DNA from: Ruania alba
Lineage (GTDB): Bacteria; Actinomycetota; Actinomycetes; Actinomycetales; Beutenbergiaceae
DNA: 64,000 nucleotides
Direction: 5' to 3'
Assembly (NCBI RefSeq): GCF_900105765.1
Contig: NZ_FNTX01000001.1
Location: 1,584,387-1,648,386, forward strand
Shown: positions 51,391-60,018 of the stretch, one piece after another
Layout: every line of letters begins with the position of its first letter
Numbering within the stretch: the first letter of the stretch is position 1
The notes under the pieces: model-generated
Databases searched by the model: none
What the model was told of the DNA's origin: nothing
What the model saw: only the letters and a program-made list of their open reading frames with translations
Program-made: the position numbers and the translations under genes

Positions 51391-53076
51391 ATGAAGGGGG
51401 CGCCTAGGCGGCGCTATGCGATCGCCTGGGTAGTTGCGGGCCTTGTGGTCCTCGTCGGCATTCTCACCCTGATCGGGTTCTTGAACGGCTACCGGGCGTT
51501 CACCATCTCGAGCCCGAGCATGGGGACGGAACTACCCGTAGGTTCCGTCGTCGTGACACAGGCGCAATCGTCGTACGCGCCAGGCGAGATCATCACCTTC
51601 GCTATCGACGACCGTGTGTACACCCATCGCGTGGTCGGCGCCGAACCAGGTGGTCTACGGACCCAGGGCGACCTCAACGGCGCACCCGATGGCTGGCTCG
51701 TCGAATCGTCCCAGATCATCGGAGCCGCGACCTGGTCCGCTCCAGGACTCGGCTGGCTCGTTCTGGTGGCCCCCTGGCTCCTCGTGATAGCGATGCTCGT
51801 GGAGACAGCCCTGCGCCTGACGCGTACCGATCCACGCAACCGCTGGTGGATCCGGCTGGGGAGTGCCGCCGTCGCCTTCACGGTAGTCAGCCTGTGGTTC
51901 CGCATCTGGTTCAACATGGTCCTCCTCGGGTGGACACCCAACGCCGATGGCACCGGGGTGCTCATGCGGGTCGTCAACACCGGCCTGTTCCCCCTCGATG
52001 CGGGCGGGACGGTCCTTGGCAGCGGTGAGGACTCAACGATCGAGACGACCACCCAGTCCGCTGGTCGTTTCGTGCTCACACCGCTACCAGCACTCACTCC
52101 CTGGCAGTGGGTGCTCGTCGGCGGCTTCTGTCTCCTCCCGTTCCTGGTCGTGCTGCTGAAATGGCGGCTGGCAACAAGAGGCTCGGAGCAAGCGCGGTCA
52201 GGATTGCGCGGCGCACCGGTTGCGATTGCTGCTCTCGCCACAGTCCTTGTCGTCGCAACTTTGCTCAGCCAGACCTCTCAAGCAGCGTTCACAGCCTCGA
52301 TCACGAACGCCGCGAGTTCGGGGACCAGATCGTTCTTCACCTGCGCTCAAGCCCAGACTGCCGAGGACCCCGGCGCGCTCTTCGCCTGGCGCATGTCTCC
52401 GGCCACAGCGACGAGCGAGCATGACCTCACCGGCCAGGGCAATACCGGCACGTACGACAACACGTCATACAACATCGTCGACGATGCCGCGTGCGCGCGG
52501 GATACGCCGCAACAATCAGTCGCATTCACCGGCAGCACCTGCCTCGCCACTCGGGCCCAGGGCACGGCACCGAGTAGCTTCAGCTACGAGGCATGGATAA
52601 AAGCCGAACCGAATGCCTCGGGGCCCATCATCGGCGCCAGCAGCACCGGGACAGTAAACGCCAATTCCTTCGAACGCACACTGTTTCTCACACAAGATGG
52701 TCGAATCATGCTCTACCTCTTCCCACAGAGCCGTGACAACGGCGCCGTGACATGGCCCATCACACCGAGTGGTCAGTCGTACAACGACTCTCAGTGGCAT
52801 CACGTCGTGGTGACTGTCGACTACGACTCTGTCGCCACCGAGACAACGTGGACGTTCTATGTCGATGGCGAGAACGTCCGAACCGGCACCTGGAACCAAG
52901 AGCCGTATCACGGCTACTCGACGTGGTACTGGAACGCCGGCTGCTCGAACACCAGAGGAGGGTCCCCGGTTTCTCGCCCGGCCAAATACTTCACCGGTCA
53001 ACTCCAGTTCCTCGCGGTCTACGACTCAGCCCTGAGCCCAGACCAGGTGGAACGCCACCACCGCGCTGGAACCTGA
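51391..53076 (+). CDS. Signal peptidase I (SipW type) fused to a SipW-type substrate with LamG domain
   Basis: A 561-residue protein. The N-terminal half is an S26B-like signal peptidase: membrane helix at 9-29, catalytic Ser43 (SSPSMGTEL), His79 in YTHRVVG, which replaces the Lys of bacterial type I enzymes as in SipW, and Asp94 (TQGDLNG). Further membrane helices follow at ~121-140, ~156-180 and ~237-257. At 277-303 a second signal-like helix ends in SQAAFTASITN, almost identical to the cleavage region of the TasA-like protein upstream. The remainder (~330-555) is a LamG/concanavalin-like domain (YEAWIKAE, TLFLTQDGRIMLYLF, WTFYVDGENV, LQFLAVYDSALSPDQVERHH). The enzyme thus seems to carry its own substrate. 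Codon use matches the flanks. Confidence 0.82.
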   Translation: MKGAPRRRYAIAWVVAGLVVLVGILTLIGFLNGYRAFTISSPSMGTELPVGSVVVTQAQSSYAPGEIITFAIDDRVYTHRVVGAEPGGLRTQGDLNGAPDGWLVESSQIIGAATWSAPGLGWLVLVAPWLLVIAMLVETALRLTRTDPRNRWWIRLGSAAVAFTVVSLWFRIWFNMVLLGWTPNADGTGVLMRVVNTGLFPLDAGGTVLGSGEDSTIETTTQSAGRFVLTPLPALTPWQWVLVGGFCLLPFLVVLLKWRLATRGSEQARSGLRGAPVAIAALATVLVVATLLSQTSQAAFTASITNAASSGTRSFFTCAQAQTAEDPGALFAWRMSPATATSEHDLTGQGNTGTYDNTSYNIVDDAACARDTPQQSVAFTGSTCLATRAQGTAPSSFSYEAWIKAEPNASGPIIGASSTGTVNANSFERTLFLTQDGRIMLYLFPQSRDNGAVTWPITPSGQSYNDSQWHHVVVTVDYDSVATETTWTFYVDGENVRTGTWNQEPYHGYSTWYWNAGCSNTRGGSPVSRPAKYFTGQLQFLAVYDSALSPDQVERHHRAGT

Positions 53077-53278
53077 TCTCTGCCATGTATCTGGCGGCCG
53101 CTCGTGGACTGCGTGGCCGAGCATTCACCGGACAGTCAGTGTTCAAGTCCATTCGCAATCTGCCGCGTCCACGGGCCACGCGTTGACCGGCACCTCAAGC
53201 CTTACAGAACGCGGACGAGACCATCGAACCTACCCGTTCTGGGCGGCCGTGCTGCCATGCGGGACTTATCCTGCAGAG

Positions 53279-53992
53279 GTGTCCGATCCCGATGACGTCC
53301 TGACCGACCGTCGCGTACTGGTGGTCGAGGACGACCCGACCGTGCTCGAGGTGGCCACCACCTATCTCGAATCCGCGGGCTTCCTCGTGAACCAGGCCAC
53401 CGACGGGATCGCCGCCGTGCGGGAGGTCTCCAAGCGCCGACCCGACCTGGTCGTCCTGGACCGGATGCTGCCCGGGATCGACGGCCTCGAGGTGTGCCGT
53501 CGGATCCGTGCCGAGCGCTCCACCCCGGTGCTCATGCTGACCGCCCTCGGCTCCACTGACGACCGGATCGACGGGCTCGAGGCCGGAGCCGACGACTACC
53601 TCGCCAAGCCCTTCTCACCCCGCGAACTGGTCCTGCGGGTGCGTTCCATCCTGCGCCGCACGATCGACGAGACGGCCCCGGAGGCTCCCTTCGACCTCGG
53701 TCCGTTCCATCTAGACGCTGCCGCCCGGATCGCCACGAAGCGCGGCACCGCGCTGGCGCTGTCCACCCGGGAGTTCGACCTGCTCGCCTACCTGCTCAAG
53801 CACCCACGTCAGGCGTTTAGCCGCGACGCCCTGCTGCGCGCCGTCTGGGGCTGGGACTTCGGCGACCTGTCCACCATCACGGTGACGGTCCGCCGTCTAC
53901 GGGAGAAGATCGAGGACGACCCCTCGAACCCCACCACGTTGGCGACCGTCTGGGGCGTGGGATACCGGCTGGACGTGGAGCCGGACGCATGA
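53279..53992 (+). CDS. Response regulator, OmpR/PhoB type
   Basis: A 237-residue protein: receiver with E17-D18-D19 and phospho-acceptor Asp61 (LVVLDRMLPGIDG), Lys in YLAKPFSPRE, and a winged-helix output domain (STREFDLLAYLLKHPRQAFS; TVTVRRLREKIEDDP). GTG 53279 is preceded by TTATCCT seven bases upstream, a possible -10 box of a leaderless transcript. It overlaps the kinase gene (ATGA). Confidence 0.92.
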   Translation: MSDPDDVLTDRRVLVVEDDPTVLEVATTYLESAGFLVNQATDGIAAVREVSKRRPDLVVLDRMLPGIDGLEVCRRIRAERSTPVLMLTALGSTDDRIDGLEAGADDYLAKPFSPRELVLRVRSILRRTIDETAPEAPFDLGPFHLDAAARIATKRGTALALSTREFDLLAYLLKHPRQAFSRDALLRAVWGWDFGDLSTITVTVRRLREKIEDDPSNPTTLATVWGVGYRLDVEPDA

Positions 53993-55152
53993 TCCCGGTC
54001 GCCGATCTCGCCATCATCATCGCCGTCTCGCTCGCGTGCGCGCTCGGCGCCGGCCTGCTCGGGCTGCTCGGCCTCCGCCTGACCCGGAACTCCTCCATGG
54101 GGGTGCGGATCATCGTGGTCGCCGCCACCGGCATGTTGGCCGTTGTGGCCGCCATGGTCGCCATCGCGCAAGGAATGTACATCTCCGAGCACGACCTGAC
54201 CGTGCTGCTCTATGTGGCCGGAACCGCCGCGCTGAGTTCGTTCGGTATTGCCCTCGTGCTCAGCCGACTGTTCGCGAAGGAAGCAGCCGAGTTGCGCCGG
54301 ATGGCCCGCGCCATCGGCGCGGGCGAACGCGTGGAGCATGCTGGCGGCCCCCGGGACCACTCCGAGCTGGCCCGGCTCGGCGACGACCTCGCCGAGACCA
54401 GCCGCCGCCTCGATGAGGCACGTGCCGAGCTCGCTGCCTCGGACGCCTCCCGCCGGGAGTTGTTCGCCTGGATCTCGCACGACCTGCGTACCCCGCTGGC
54501 GGGGCTGCGGGTAATGGCCGAGGCGCTCGAGGACGGTATGGCCACCGACCCCGACCGGTACTACCGCCAGATCCGATCCCAGGTGGATCACCTCTCCAGC
54601 ATGGTCGACGACCTGTTCGAGCTGTCCAAGCTGGAATCGGGCACCTTCACCCTGACCACCGAGGAGATCTCGCTCTACGACATGGTCTCCGACGCCGTGG
54701 CCGATCTGCGCCCCGTCGCCGAGGCCAGGAAGGTCACGCTACGTGCGCTCGGCGGCCCCGGCCCGGTGATCTTCGGTGACCCGCGCGAGCTGACCCGGGT
54801 GGTGGAGAACCTCCTGATGAACGCCATCCAGCACTCCCCCGCCGGCACCGAGGTGTGCCTGGAGACGGCTAGTGACACAGCCGGGAATGCCATCCTGAGC
54901 GTGGCCGATGCCGGGGGTGGCATCGCCGAGGAGGACCTCTCCGAGGTCTTCCGCACCGGGTGGCGCGGCACGGACTCTCGCACTCCGCAACAGGTATGGG
55001 GCCGATCCACCGGTGCCGGGCTGGGACTCGCCATCGTCCGAGGAATCGTGCAAGCGCACCGGGGCGAGGTGAGCGTGGCCAACGTCGGTGGAGGGAGCCG
55101 CTTCGAGGTCCGGCTCCCGCTGCCCGGGTCCGGCGCCGCAGCCGCGGGCTGA
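53989..55152 (+). CDS. Sensor histidine kinase, HisKA/HATPase type
   Basis: A 387-residue kinase: helices at ~7-29, ~40-60 and ~70-92, a linker resembling a HAMP region, phospho-acceptor His164 in WISHDLRTPLAGLR, N-box VENLLMNAIQHSPAG, and G-box GAGLGLAIVRGIVQAHRG. The short loops imply sensing in or near the membrane. It is translationally coupled to the OmpR-type regulator upstream. The proximity to the signal-peptidase/TasA-like pair does not prove a link. Confidence 0.92.
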   Translation: MIPVADLAIIIAVSLACALGAGLLGLLGLRLTRNSSMGVRIIVVAATGMLAVVAAMVAIAQGMYISEHDLTVLLYVAGTAALSSFGIALVLSRLFAKEAAELRRMARAIGAGERVEHAGGPRDHSELARLGDDLAETSRRLDEARAELAASDASRRELFAWISHDLRTPLAGLRVMAEALEDGMATDPDRYYRQIRSQVDHLSSMVDDLFELSKLESGTFTLTTEEISLYDMVSDAVADLRPVAEARKVTLRALGGPGPVIFGDPRELTRVVENLLMNAIQHSPAGTEVCLETASDTAGNAILSVADAGGGIAEEDLSEVFRTGWRGTDSRTPQQVWGRSTGAGLGLAIVRGIVQAHRGEVSVANVGGGSRFEVRLPLPGSGAAAAG

Positions 55153-55196
55153 TAAAGAGCTGGGTCACCTCCTCGGGCCGGCGCTACGGTGAGCCG

Positions 55197-55778
55197 ATGA
55201 ACATGCGAGCAACGTTGCACCGTTACCTGCAGGCCCACCGCGAGGCGCTGCTGTGGAAGCTGGACGGCCTGGACGAGCGCCAGGTGCGCTGGCCCGTGAC
55301 GCCGACCGGCACGAACCTGCTCGGGCTGGTCAAGCACATGGCCTCGGTGGAGCAGGGCTACTTCGGGGAGGTGTTCGGCCGGGAGATGCCGATCCCGATG
55401 CCCTGGTCCGACGAGGACGCCGAGCCGAACGCGGACATGTGGGCCACCGTGGACGAGTCTCGCGAGTCGATCGTGGACATGTACCGCCAGGTGTGGGTGT
55501 TTGCGGACGAGACGATCACCTCCCGCGACCTGGATGCTCCGGGGGACGTGCCGTGGTGGGGCGAGCGCGTCACCCTCGGTGAGATCCTGGTGCACGTGAT
55601 CGCCGAACTGGCCCGGCACGCTGGACATGCCGACATCGCGCGCGAGACGCTCGACGGCGAGGCGGGTCTACGCCCGACAGTGAGCAATCTGCCGGACGTG
55701 GAGGACTCCTGGTGGCCGGACTACCGCGCGCGGCTCGAGACGGTCGCCGAGCAGGCGACGCAGCGGTACTCGCGCTGA
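55197..55778 (+). CDS. DinB family (DUF664) protein
   Basis: A 193-residue four-helix-bundle protein with the metal-ligand His triad of DinB/DUF664 (LVKHMASVEQGYFGEVFG; VIAELARHAGHADIARETL). It starts NMRATLHRYLQAHREALLWK as usual for this group. Such proteins are likely thiol-dependent transferases, possibly mycothiol-linked. It is separate from the kinase operon by 44 bases. Confidence 0.85.
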   Translation: MNMRATLHRYLQAHREALLWKLDGLDERQVRWPVTPTGTNLLGLVKHMASVEQGYFGEVFGREMPIPMPWSDEDAEPNADMWATVDESRESIVDMYRQVWVFADETITSRDLDAPGDVPWWGERVTLGEILVHVIAELARHAGHADIARETLDGEAGLRPTVSNLPDVEDSWWPDYRARLETVAEQATQRYSR

Positions 55779-55788
55779 CAGGCTTGTC

Positions 55789-56409
55789 TCACTCGAACGG
55801 TGCCGGGTCGCCGGCGCCGTGACGCACCACCTCGGCCACACCCTCGGACAGGTCCACCACGGTGGTCGGCTCCTCGCCGCACTCACCCGCATCGATCACG
55901 GCGTCCAACTGGTGCTCCAGCTCCTCCTTGATCAGCCATCCATCCGTCATCGGCTCGTCACGATCCGGGAGCAGCAGGGTGCTGGACAGCAACGGCTCAC
56001 CGAGTTCGGCGAGGAGGGCGTGCACCACGGGGTGGTCCGGGATCCGCACTCCGACGGTCTTCTTCTTCGGGTGCAGCAACCGCCGCGGCACTTCCTTGGT
56101 GGCCGGCAGGATGAAGGTGTATCGACCCGGGGTGGCCGCCTTCACGGCTCGGAACACGGCGTTGTCCACGTGCACGAACTGCCCGAGCTGGGCGAAATCG
56201 GCGCACACGAGCGTGAAGTGGTGCCGATCGTCCAGCCGGCGCAGCGAGAGGATTCGATCCTTGGCCTGCTGGTTCCCCAGCTGCGCACCGAGGGCGTAGC
56301 ACGAGTCCGTCGGATAGGCGACGAGGCCACCGTCGCGGATGATCTCCACCGTCTGACGAATCGATCGGGGCTGCGGGTTGACCGGGTGCACATCGAAGTA
56401 TCGCGCCAT
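55789..56409 (-). CDS. YciO/Sua5/YrdC family protein (threonylcarbamoyl-AMP synthase-like)
   Basis: A 206-residue protein of the YrdC fold: GLVAYPTDSCYALGAQLGNQ near the N-terminus, then HHFTLVCADFAQLGQF and PKKKTVGVRIPDHPVVHALL. The sequence resembles YciO more than TsaC/Sua5, so a tRNA t6A role is uncertain; the essential Sua5 is probably elsewhere near prmC. It is convergent with the DinB gene (10 bases apart). Confidence 0.8.
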   Translation of the reverse strand: MARYFDVHPVNPQPRSIRQTVEIIRDGGLVAYPTDSCYALGAQLGNQQAKDRILSLRRLDDRHHFTLVCADFAQLGQFVHVDNAVFRAVKAATPGRYTFILPATKEVPRRLLHPKKKTVGVRIPDHPVVHALLAELGEPLLSSTLLLPDRDEPMTDGWLIKEELEHQLDAVIDAGECGEEPTTVVDLSEGVAEVVRHGAGDPAPFE

Positions 56410-56477
56410 ACCCCACCCTAAGCATGGATGGCCGAAATTCTCTCGCCCGAGGGCCCTTCGACCACCATCCTGGTCTC

Positions 56478-57233
56478 ATGACTGCGTCCTTCGATGATCT
56501 GGTGGCCGAGGGTGATGCCGTGGACCTGGCGGGCTGGGACTTCTCCTGGTTCGCCGGACGTGCCATTGAGGAACGACCTCCGTGGCGCTATGCCCAGATG
56601 CTCAGCGAACGCATGGGTACCGCCGCGGCCGGCCTGGACCTGCAGACTGGCGGCGGCGAGGTGCTGGCGGAGATCGCCTCTCCCCCGCCGCGGCTCGTGG
56701 CCACCGAGTCCTGGGAACCGAACCTCGAGGTCGCCCGGGCGCGATTGGCCTCGCTCGGCGGAGAGGTCGTGCACGCCCCCGACGACGGTCCGCTCCCCTT
56801 CGCCGACGCCTCCTTCGACTTGATCACCGCTCGGCTGCCGGTCACCACGCCCTGGCCGGAGGTGGCCCGGGTGCTCGCCCCTGGTGGGACGTTCCTGTCC
56901 CAGCAGGTCGGCAATGGGACCAACATCGAGCTCACCCGCGCCATGATGGGCGACCACATCACCCCGATCTCCCGCGTGCCGGAGGACGCCGCCGCGCAGG
57001 CACGCGCCGCGGGCCTGGAGGTGGTGGACCTGCGCACGGCACGCTGTCGAGTGGAGTTCTACGACGTCGGCGCGGTGGTGCACTTCCTGCGCAAGGTGAT
57101 CTGGACGGTGCCGGATTTCACGTCGGCGGCCTACCGCGAGCAGCTGCGCGCCGTACACCGCACGATCCAACGGGACGGCATGTTCGTGTCACACTCGGCG
57201 CGCTTCCTCATCGAAGCACGGCGCCCACGGTAG
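56478..57233 (+). CDS. Class I SAM-dependent methyltransferase
   Basis: A 251-residue methyltransferase. The SAM motifs are GLDLQTGGGEVLAE (motif I) and ATESWEPNLEVARARLASLG, with FADASFDLITARLP and the LAPGGTFL loop. Substrate unknown. ATG 56478 is chosen so that the protein starts MTASFDDLVAEGDAVDLAGW; the open frame runs 54 bases farther upstream. Confidence 0.82.
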   Translation: MTASFDDLVAEGDAVDLAGWDFSWFAGRAIEERPPWRYAQMLSERMGTAAAGLDLQTGGGEVLAEIASPPPRLVATESWEPNLEVARARLASLGGEVVHAPDDGPLPFADASFDLITARLPVTTPWPEVARVLAPGGTFLSQQVGNGTNIELTRAMMGDHITPISRVPEDAAAQARAAGLEVVDLRTARCRVEFYDVGAVVHFLRKVIWTVPDFTSAAYREQLRAVHRTIQRDGMFVSHSARFLIEARRPR

Positions 57234-57256
57234 TACCGAGGCGGGGATGTGCGCGG

Positions 57257-57838
57257 TCAGCCGATCTTGCGTGCGGCACGCCGCTTGGCGAGCTCGTCAT
57301 CGACGCTGGGCTGCGCGTCGTCCTCGGCCTTCTCCGTGGGGAACTCGGCAAGGCTGCCCTCCACCTCGCGCCACACGCGTCCCACCGCAATACCGAACAC
57401 GCCCTGGCCACCCTGGACCAGATCGAACACCTCGTCGGCAGAGGTGCACTCGTACACGCTCGCGCCATCGCTCATCAGTGTGATCTGCGCCAGGTCGTCG
57501 ACCCCGCGCTCACGCAGGTGCTCGACGGCGGACCGAATCTGCTGGAGCGAGACGCCGGTGTCGAGGAGACGCTTGATGACCTTGATCACCAGGATGTCGC
57601 GGAAGCTGTACAAACGCTGCGTCCCGGATCCGGTGGCCGGACGAATACTCGGCTGCACCAGGCCGGTACGGGCCCAGTAATCGAGCTGCCGGTAGGTGAT
57701 GCCAGCGGCGCGGCACGCGGTCGGACCGCGATATCCGGTCGTGGTGTCGAGGTCCGGCAAGGTGTCGCCGAACAGCATGCCCTGAGCTCGCTGAGGAACC
57801 CCCGGGGTGGCGTCTGCCTTTGCGTCGCTGCCGCTCAC
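57257..57838 (-). CDS. MerR family transcriptional regulator (Rv1830-like)
   Basis: A 193-residue MerR regulator with HTH CRAAGITYRQLDYWARTGLV and IRPATGSGTQRLYSFRDILV, then a dimerisation helix (VIKRLLDTGVSLQQIRSAVE). No metal-binding Cys are evident. It corresponds by position and sequence type to mycobacterial Rv1830, the last gene of the pgsA2-garA-merR-DUF151 block. Its own promoter probably lies in the 180-base gap upstream, which holds a MerR-like dyad. Confidence 0.85.
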   Translation of the reverse strand: MSGSDAKADATPGVPQRAQGMLFGDTLPDLDTTTGYRGPTACRAAGITYRQLDYWARTGLVQPSIRPATGSGTQRLYSFRDILVIKVIKRLLDTGVSLQQIRSAVEHLRERGVDDLAQITLMSDGASVYECTSADEVFDLVQGGQGVFGIAVGRVWREVEGSLAEFPTEKAEDDAQPSVDDELAKRRAARKIG

Positions 57839-57988
57839 ACCTTCTCCATTCTCAAACCGGACTCACACCACTGTACTCCGCAGTGCCCACGAGGTCGTGC
57901 TCAACCCCGTGTCACTGACGTTAGAGGTGCAACAGGTGCGGGTCAACGACATGCGCCACGAAACGTGTCGGCGTGTCGCGACGGCGAG

Positions 57989-58007
57989 TCTCACCTTCAA
58001 GTTGAGA
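57989..58007. promoter_or_regulatory. MerR-type dyad upstream of the MerR gene
   Basis: TCTCACCTTCAAGTTGAGA is a 19-base dyad with one mismatched pair (C against T) around CTTcAAG. It is ~150 bases upstream of the MerR start codon and 12 bases from the end of the DUF151 gene. Dyads of this length are the usual MerR-family operators, so it may be the site for either MerR protein in this cluster. Confidence 0.5.
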
Positions 58008-58018
58008 TTGAGAGATGG

Positions 58019-58549
58019 TCATGAACCTGACTCGTCACGGTCGGAGAAATCCTCGGGCTCCACGCGTTCGAGAAACTCTCGGAACTCCGACACGCGCTCG
58101 TCTGCCTCGTCGTCGGCCAGCGTGCCGGCCAGGTGCACGTGCTCGCGATCATCCTCATCCACGTCCAGCACCACGGCAGCGTCGTCGAGCACGTCCTCGG
58201 CGCACCAGACGTCCACCTTCGCACGCAGCGCTACCGCGATCGCGTCCGACGCGCGCGAGTCCACCCTCGTCCCATTCTGCAGCACCACCTCGGCAATGAA
58301 GGTCCCGCCCCGGACCTCGGTGATCTCCACCTGACGGATACCGGATCCGGCGGCATCCACGCAGGCCACGAGCAGGTCGTGCGTGCCGGGTCGGGGCATC
58401 GGCATTCCCGCCTGCACGGTCGCGATCGCGACCGCCTCGTGCGGTCCGATCACGATCGGAAGGGATCGCTCACCCGCGTCCTCGTCCAAGATCACGAGCA
58501 CCTCGTGCTCCGGGGCGTTCAACCGCACCCGCACTCCGAGCAATCGCAT
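58019..58549 (-). CDS. Bifunctional nuclease family protein (DUF151)
   Basis: A 176-residue DUF151 protein (MRLLGVRVRLNAPEHEVLVI, SLPIVIGPHEAVAIATVQAG, RASDAIAVALRAKVDVWCAE) with an acidic C-terminal tail. Members have been reported as nucleases; the actinobacterial role is not defined. The gene lies between two merR genes as in the Rv1828-Rv1830 block. ATG 58549 is preferred over GTG 58558. Confidence 0.85.
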   Translation of the reverse strand: MRLLGVRVRLNAPEHEVLVILDEDAGERSLPIVIGPHEAVAIATVQAGMPMPRPGTHDLLVACVDAAGSGIRQVEITEVRGGTFIAEVVLQNGTRVDSRASDAIAVALRAKVDVWCAEDVLDDAAVVLDVDEDDREHVHLAGTLADDEADERVSEFREFLERVEPEDFSDRDESGS

Positions 58550-58630
58550 CCGTCGCACAACTCCACGCTACGCCGCGCGCGAGCAGGATGCGCGACGCAC
58601 CGGCGCCCGCGTGGCGCCGGTGCGGGTTGT

Positions 58631-59392
58631 TCACTCCAGCCGGTCGATCCCTGCCTTGAGCAGGGCTGTGTGCAGCGCGGTCAGCGTCTGGGCGAGCTCG
58701 GCAGCCATGGAGTGCGCCTTCGCCCGCGAACCACTCGCGGAGGGGCCGGTGCGCTGAGAGCGCACCGGCGCCACGATCTGCTCCACCAGATCGAGCTGGC
58801 GGTCAGCGGCGCTGCGCAAGGTCCGCAAGTGCCGGTCGTCGATGCCATGCTGGGCGAGCTCGTCAGCCAAGCGCACGATCTGCACTGTGCTCGCCGGGAA
58901 CTTGCGGGACGCGTCGGCAATGAGCAGGCCGGCACCGGCCAGCGCAGCGACTCGATCGGTCGAACAGTCCGCCTGTTCGGCCACCTGCTCGATGGTCAAC
59001 CGTCCCGAGACCGACGGTGCGGCCAGCAGCTCACCGTCCTCGGAGACGACCCGGGCACCCGGTGCCGGAAGGTCCGCTCCCCCGGCATCCAGCTCGGCGA
59101 GCCGTTCCCGGATCACTTTCCATGGCAGGAATGAATCACGCTGCGCGGCGAGGGAGAACCTCAACCGCTCGACGTCCGCGAGTGAGTATCGCCGATAGCC
59201 CGACGGCGTCCGGTGCGGACTCACCAATCCCTGATCCTCGAGGAATCGGACCTTGGAGACGGAGATCGCCGGGAACTCGCGCTTGAGCACTGACAGCGCA
59301 CCGCTGATGTTCATGCTCGGCGTCCGGGAGACGCCGAACGGCCATCTCTGTTCGTCGCCGTCCTCACGTGCAGATGCGGCGGAGCCGTTCAC
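58631..59392 (-). CDS. ftsR: MerR family transcriptional regulator (FtsR/Rv1828-like)
   Basis: A 253-residue MerR-type protein: ISGALSVLKREFPAISVSKV leads into the winged helix (RFLEDQGLVSPHRTPSGYRR), followed by a helical region and a second effector-like domain (LTIEQVAEQADCSTDRVAAL). This architecture, next to an FHA (GarA/OdhI) gene, is that of FtsR in Corynebacterium and Rv1828 in Mycobacterium. FtsR controls the cell-division gene ftsZ in Corynebacterium; whether that holds here is inference. It overlaps the FHA gene by ATGA. Confidence 0.8.
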   Translation of the reverse strand: MNGSAASAREDGDEQRWPFGVSRTPSMNISGALSVLKREFPAISVSKVRFLEDQGLVSPHRTPSGYRRYSLADVERLRFSLAAQRDSFLPWKVIRERLAELDAGGADLPAPGARVVSEDGELLAAPSVSGRLTIEQVAEQADCSTDRVAALAGAGLLIADASRKFPASTVQIVRLADELAQHGIDDRHLRTLRSAADRQLDLVEQIVAPVRSQRTGPSASGSRAKAHSMAAELAQTLTALHTALLKAGIDRLE

Positions 59393-59898
59393 TGGCCCAG
59401 CTCACCTGCCCCGGCCTCGCTCTGGGTCGATGAATGCCGGCGCGGGCTCGGGTGGAAGGTGAGCCGGTACTTGCCGATCTGTACCTCATCGCCCGCTTGT
59501 AGGACTGCCTCATCGATGCGTGTGCGATTCACATACGTGCCGTTGAGGCTGCCCACGTCACGCACGGTGAAGACCCCGTCGGCGGCGAGGAACTCGGCAT
59601 GCTTCCTGGAGACCGTCACATCGTCGAGGAAGATGTCGGCTGCGGTGTCGCGGCCGGCCGTCACGCGATCGGCATCCAGCAGGAACCGGGCGCCGGCGTT
59701 CGGACCGTGCTGCACGATGAGCAATGCCGACGATGGCGGCAGCGCCTCCACGGCGGATCGATCTGACGCGTCTATCGCGCCGGGTGCCCGTTCGTCACTC
59801 TCTGGGGGCACGATGCGGCCGAGGGCTGCCGTGGTATGCGGCGCGGGACCTCTGTCGGTCGACTCGGGGCCGGCCGGCCGGTTCTCCTGCTCGGTCAT
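59389..59898 (-). CDS. garA: FHA-domain protein, GarA/OdhI-like
   Basis: A 169-residue protein with a C-terminal FHA domain (~residues 75-145: ITAGR-type strand VTAGRDTAADIFL, SRKHAEF, SLNGTYVNR). In mycobacteria and corynebacteria GarA/OdhI binds 2-oxoglutarate dehydrogenase and glutamate dehydrogenase when unphosphorylated. Its N-terminal phospho-Thr motif (ETTS) is not present here: the corresponding region reads HTTAALG, so Ser/Thr-kinase control may differ. GGGGAGG precedes the ATG 59898. A GC-rich palindrome lies in the 120-base leader. Confidence 0.78.
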   Translation of the reverse strand: MTEQENRPAGPESTDRGPAPHTTAALGRIVPPESDERAPGAIDASDRSAVEALPPSSALLIVQHGPNAGARFLLDADRVTAGRDTAADIFLDDVTVSRKHAEFLAADGVFTVRDVGSLNGTYVNRTRIDEAVLQAGDEVQIGKYRLTFHPSPRRHSSTQSEAGAGELGQ

Positions 59899-60018
59899 CT
59901 GTGTGCCTCCCCGTACCGGACTGTCGGCACCCCCCCGGGGGGACGGGTGGGTGCGCGTGAACTGTGAGCGTTGACTCTACCCGTCCTACTCTAGTTGCCC
60001 ACGACGGCGGTGGGAACG
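59899..60018 (-). promoter_or_regulatory. Leader region of garA with C6G6 palindrome
   Basis: CCCCCCGGGGGG sits near 59931-59942, upstream of the FHA gene's Shine-Dalgarno, and TAGAGT-type boxes occur around 59975-59995. In mycobacteria gcvH occupies this position between DUF881 and garA; here there is no room for it. No other gene is seen in the gap. Confidence 0.35.

Noticed and set aside
59931-59942. C6G6 palindrome as a regulatory operator
   Set aside because: Homopolymer palindromes of this composition arise easily in GC-rich DNA; noted only as part of the garA leader.
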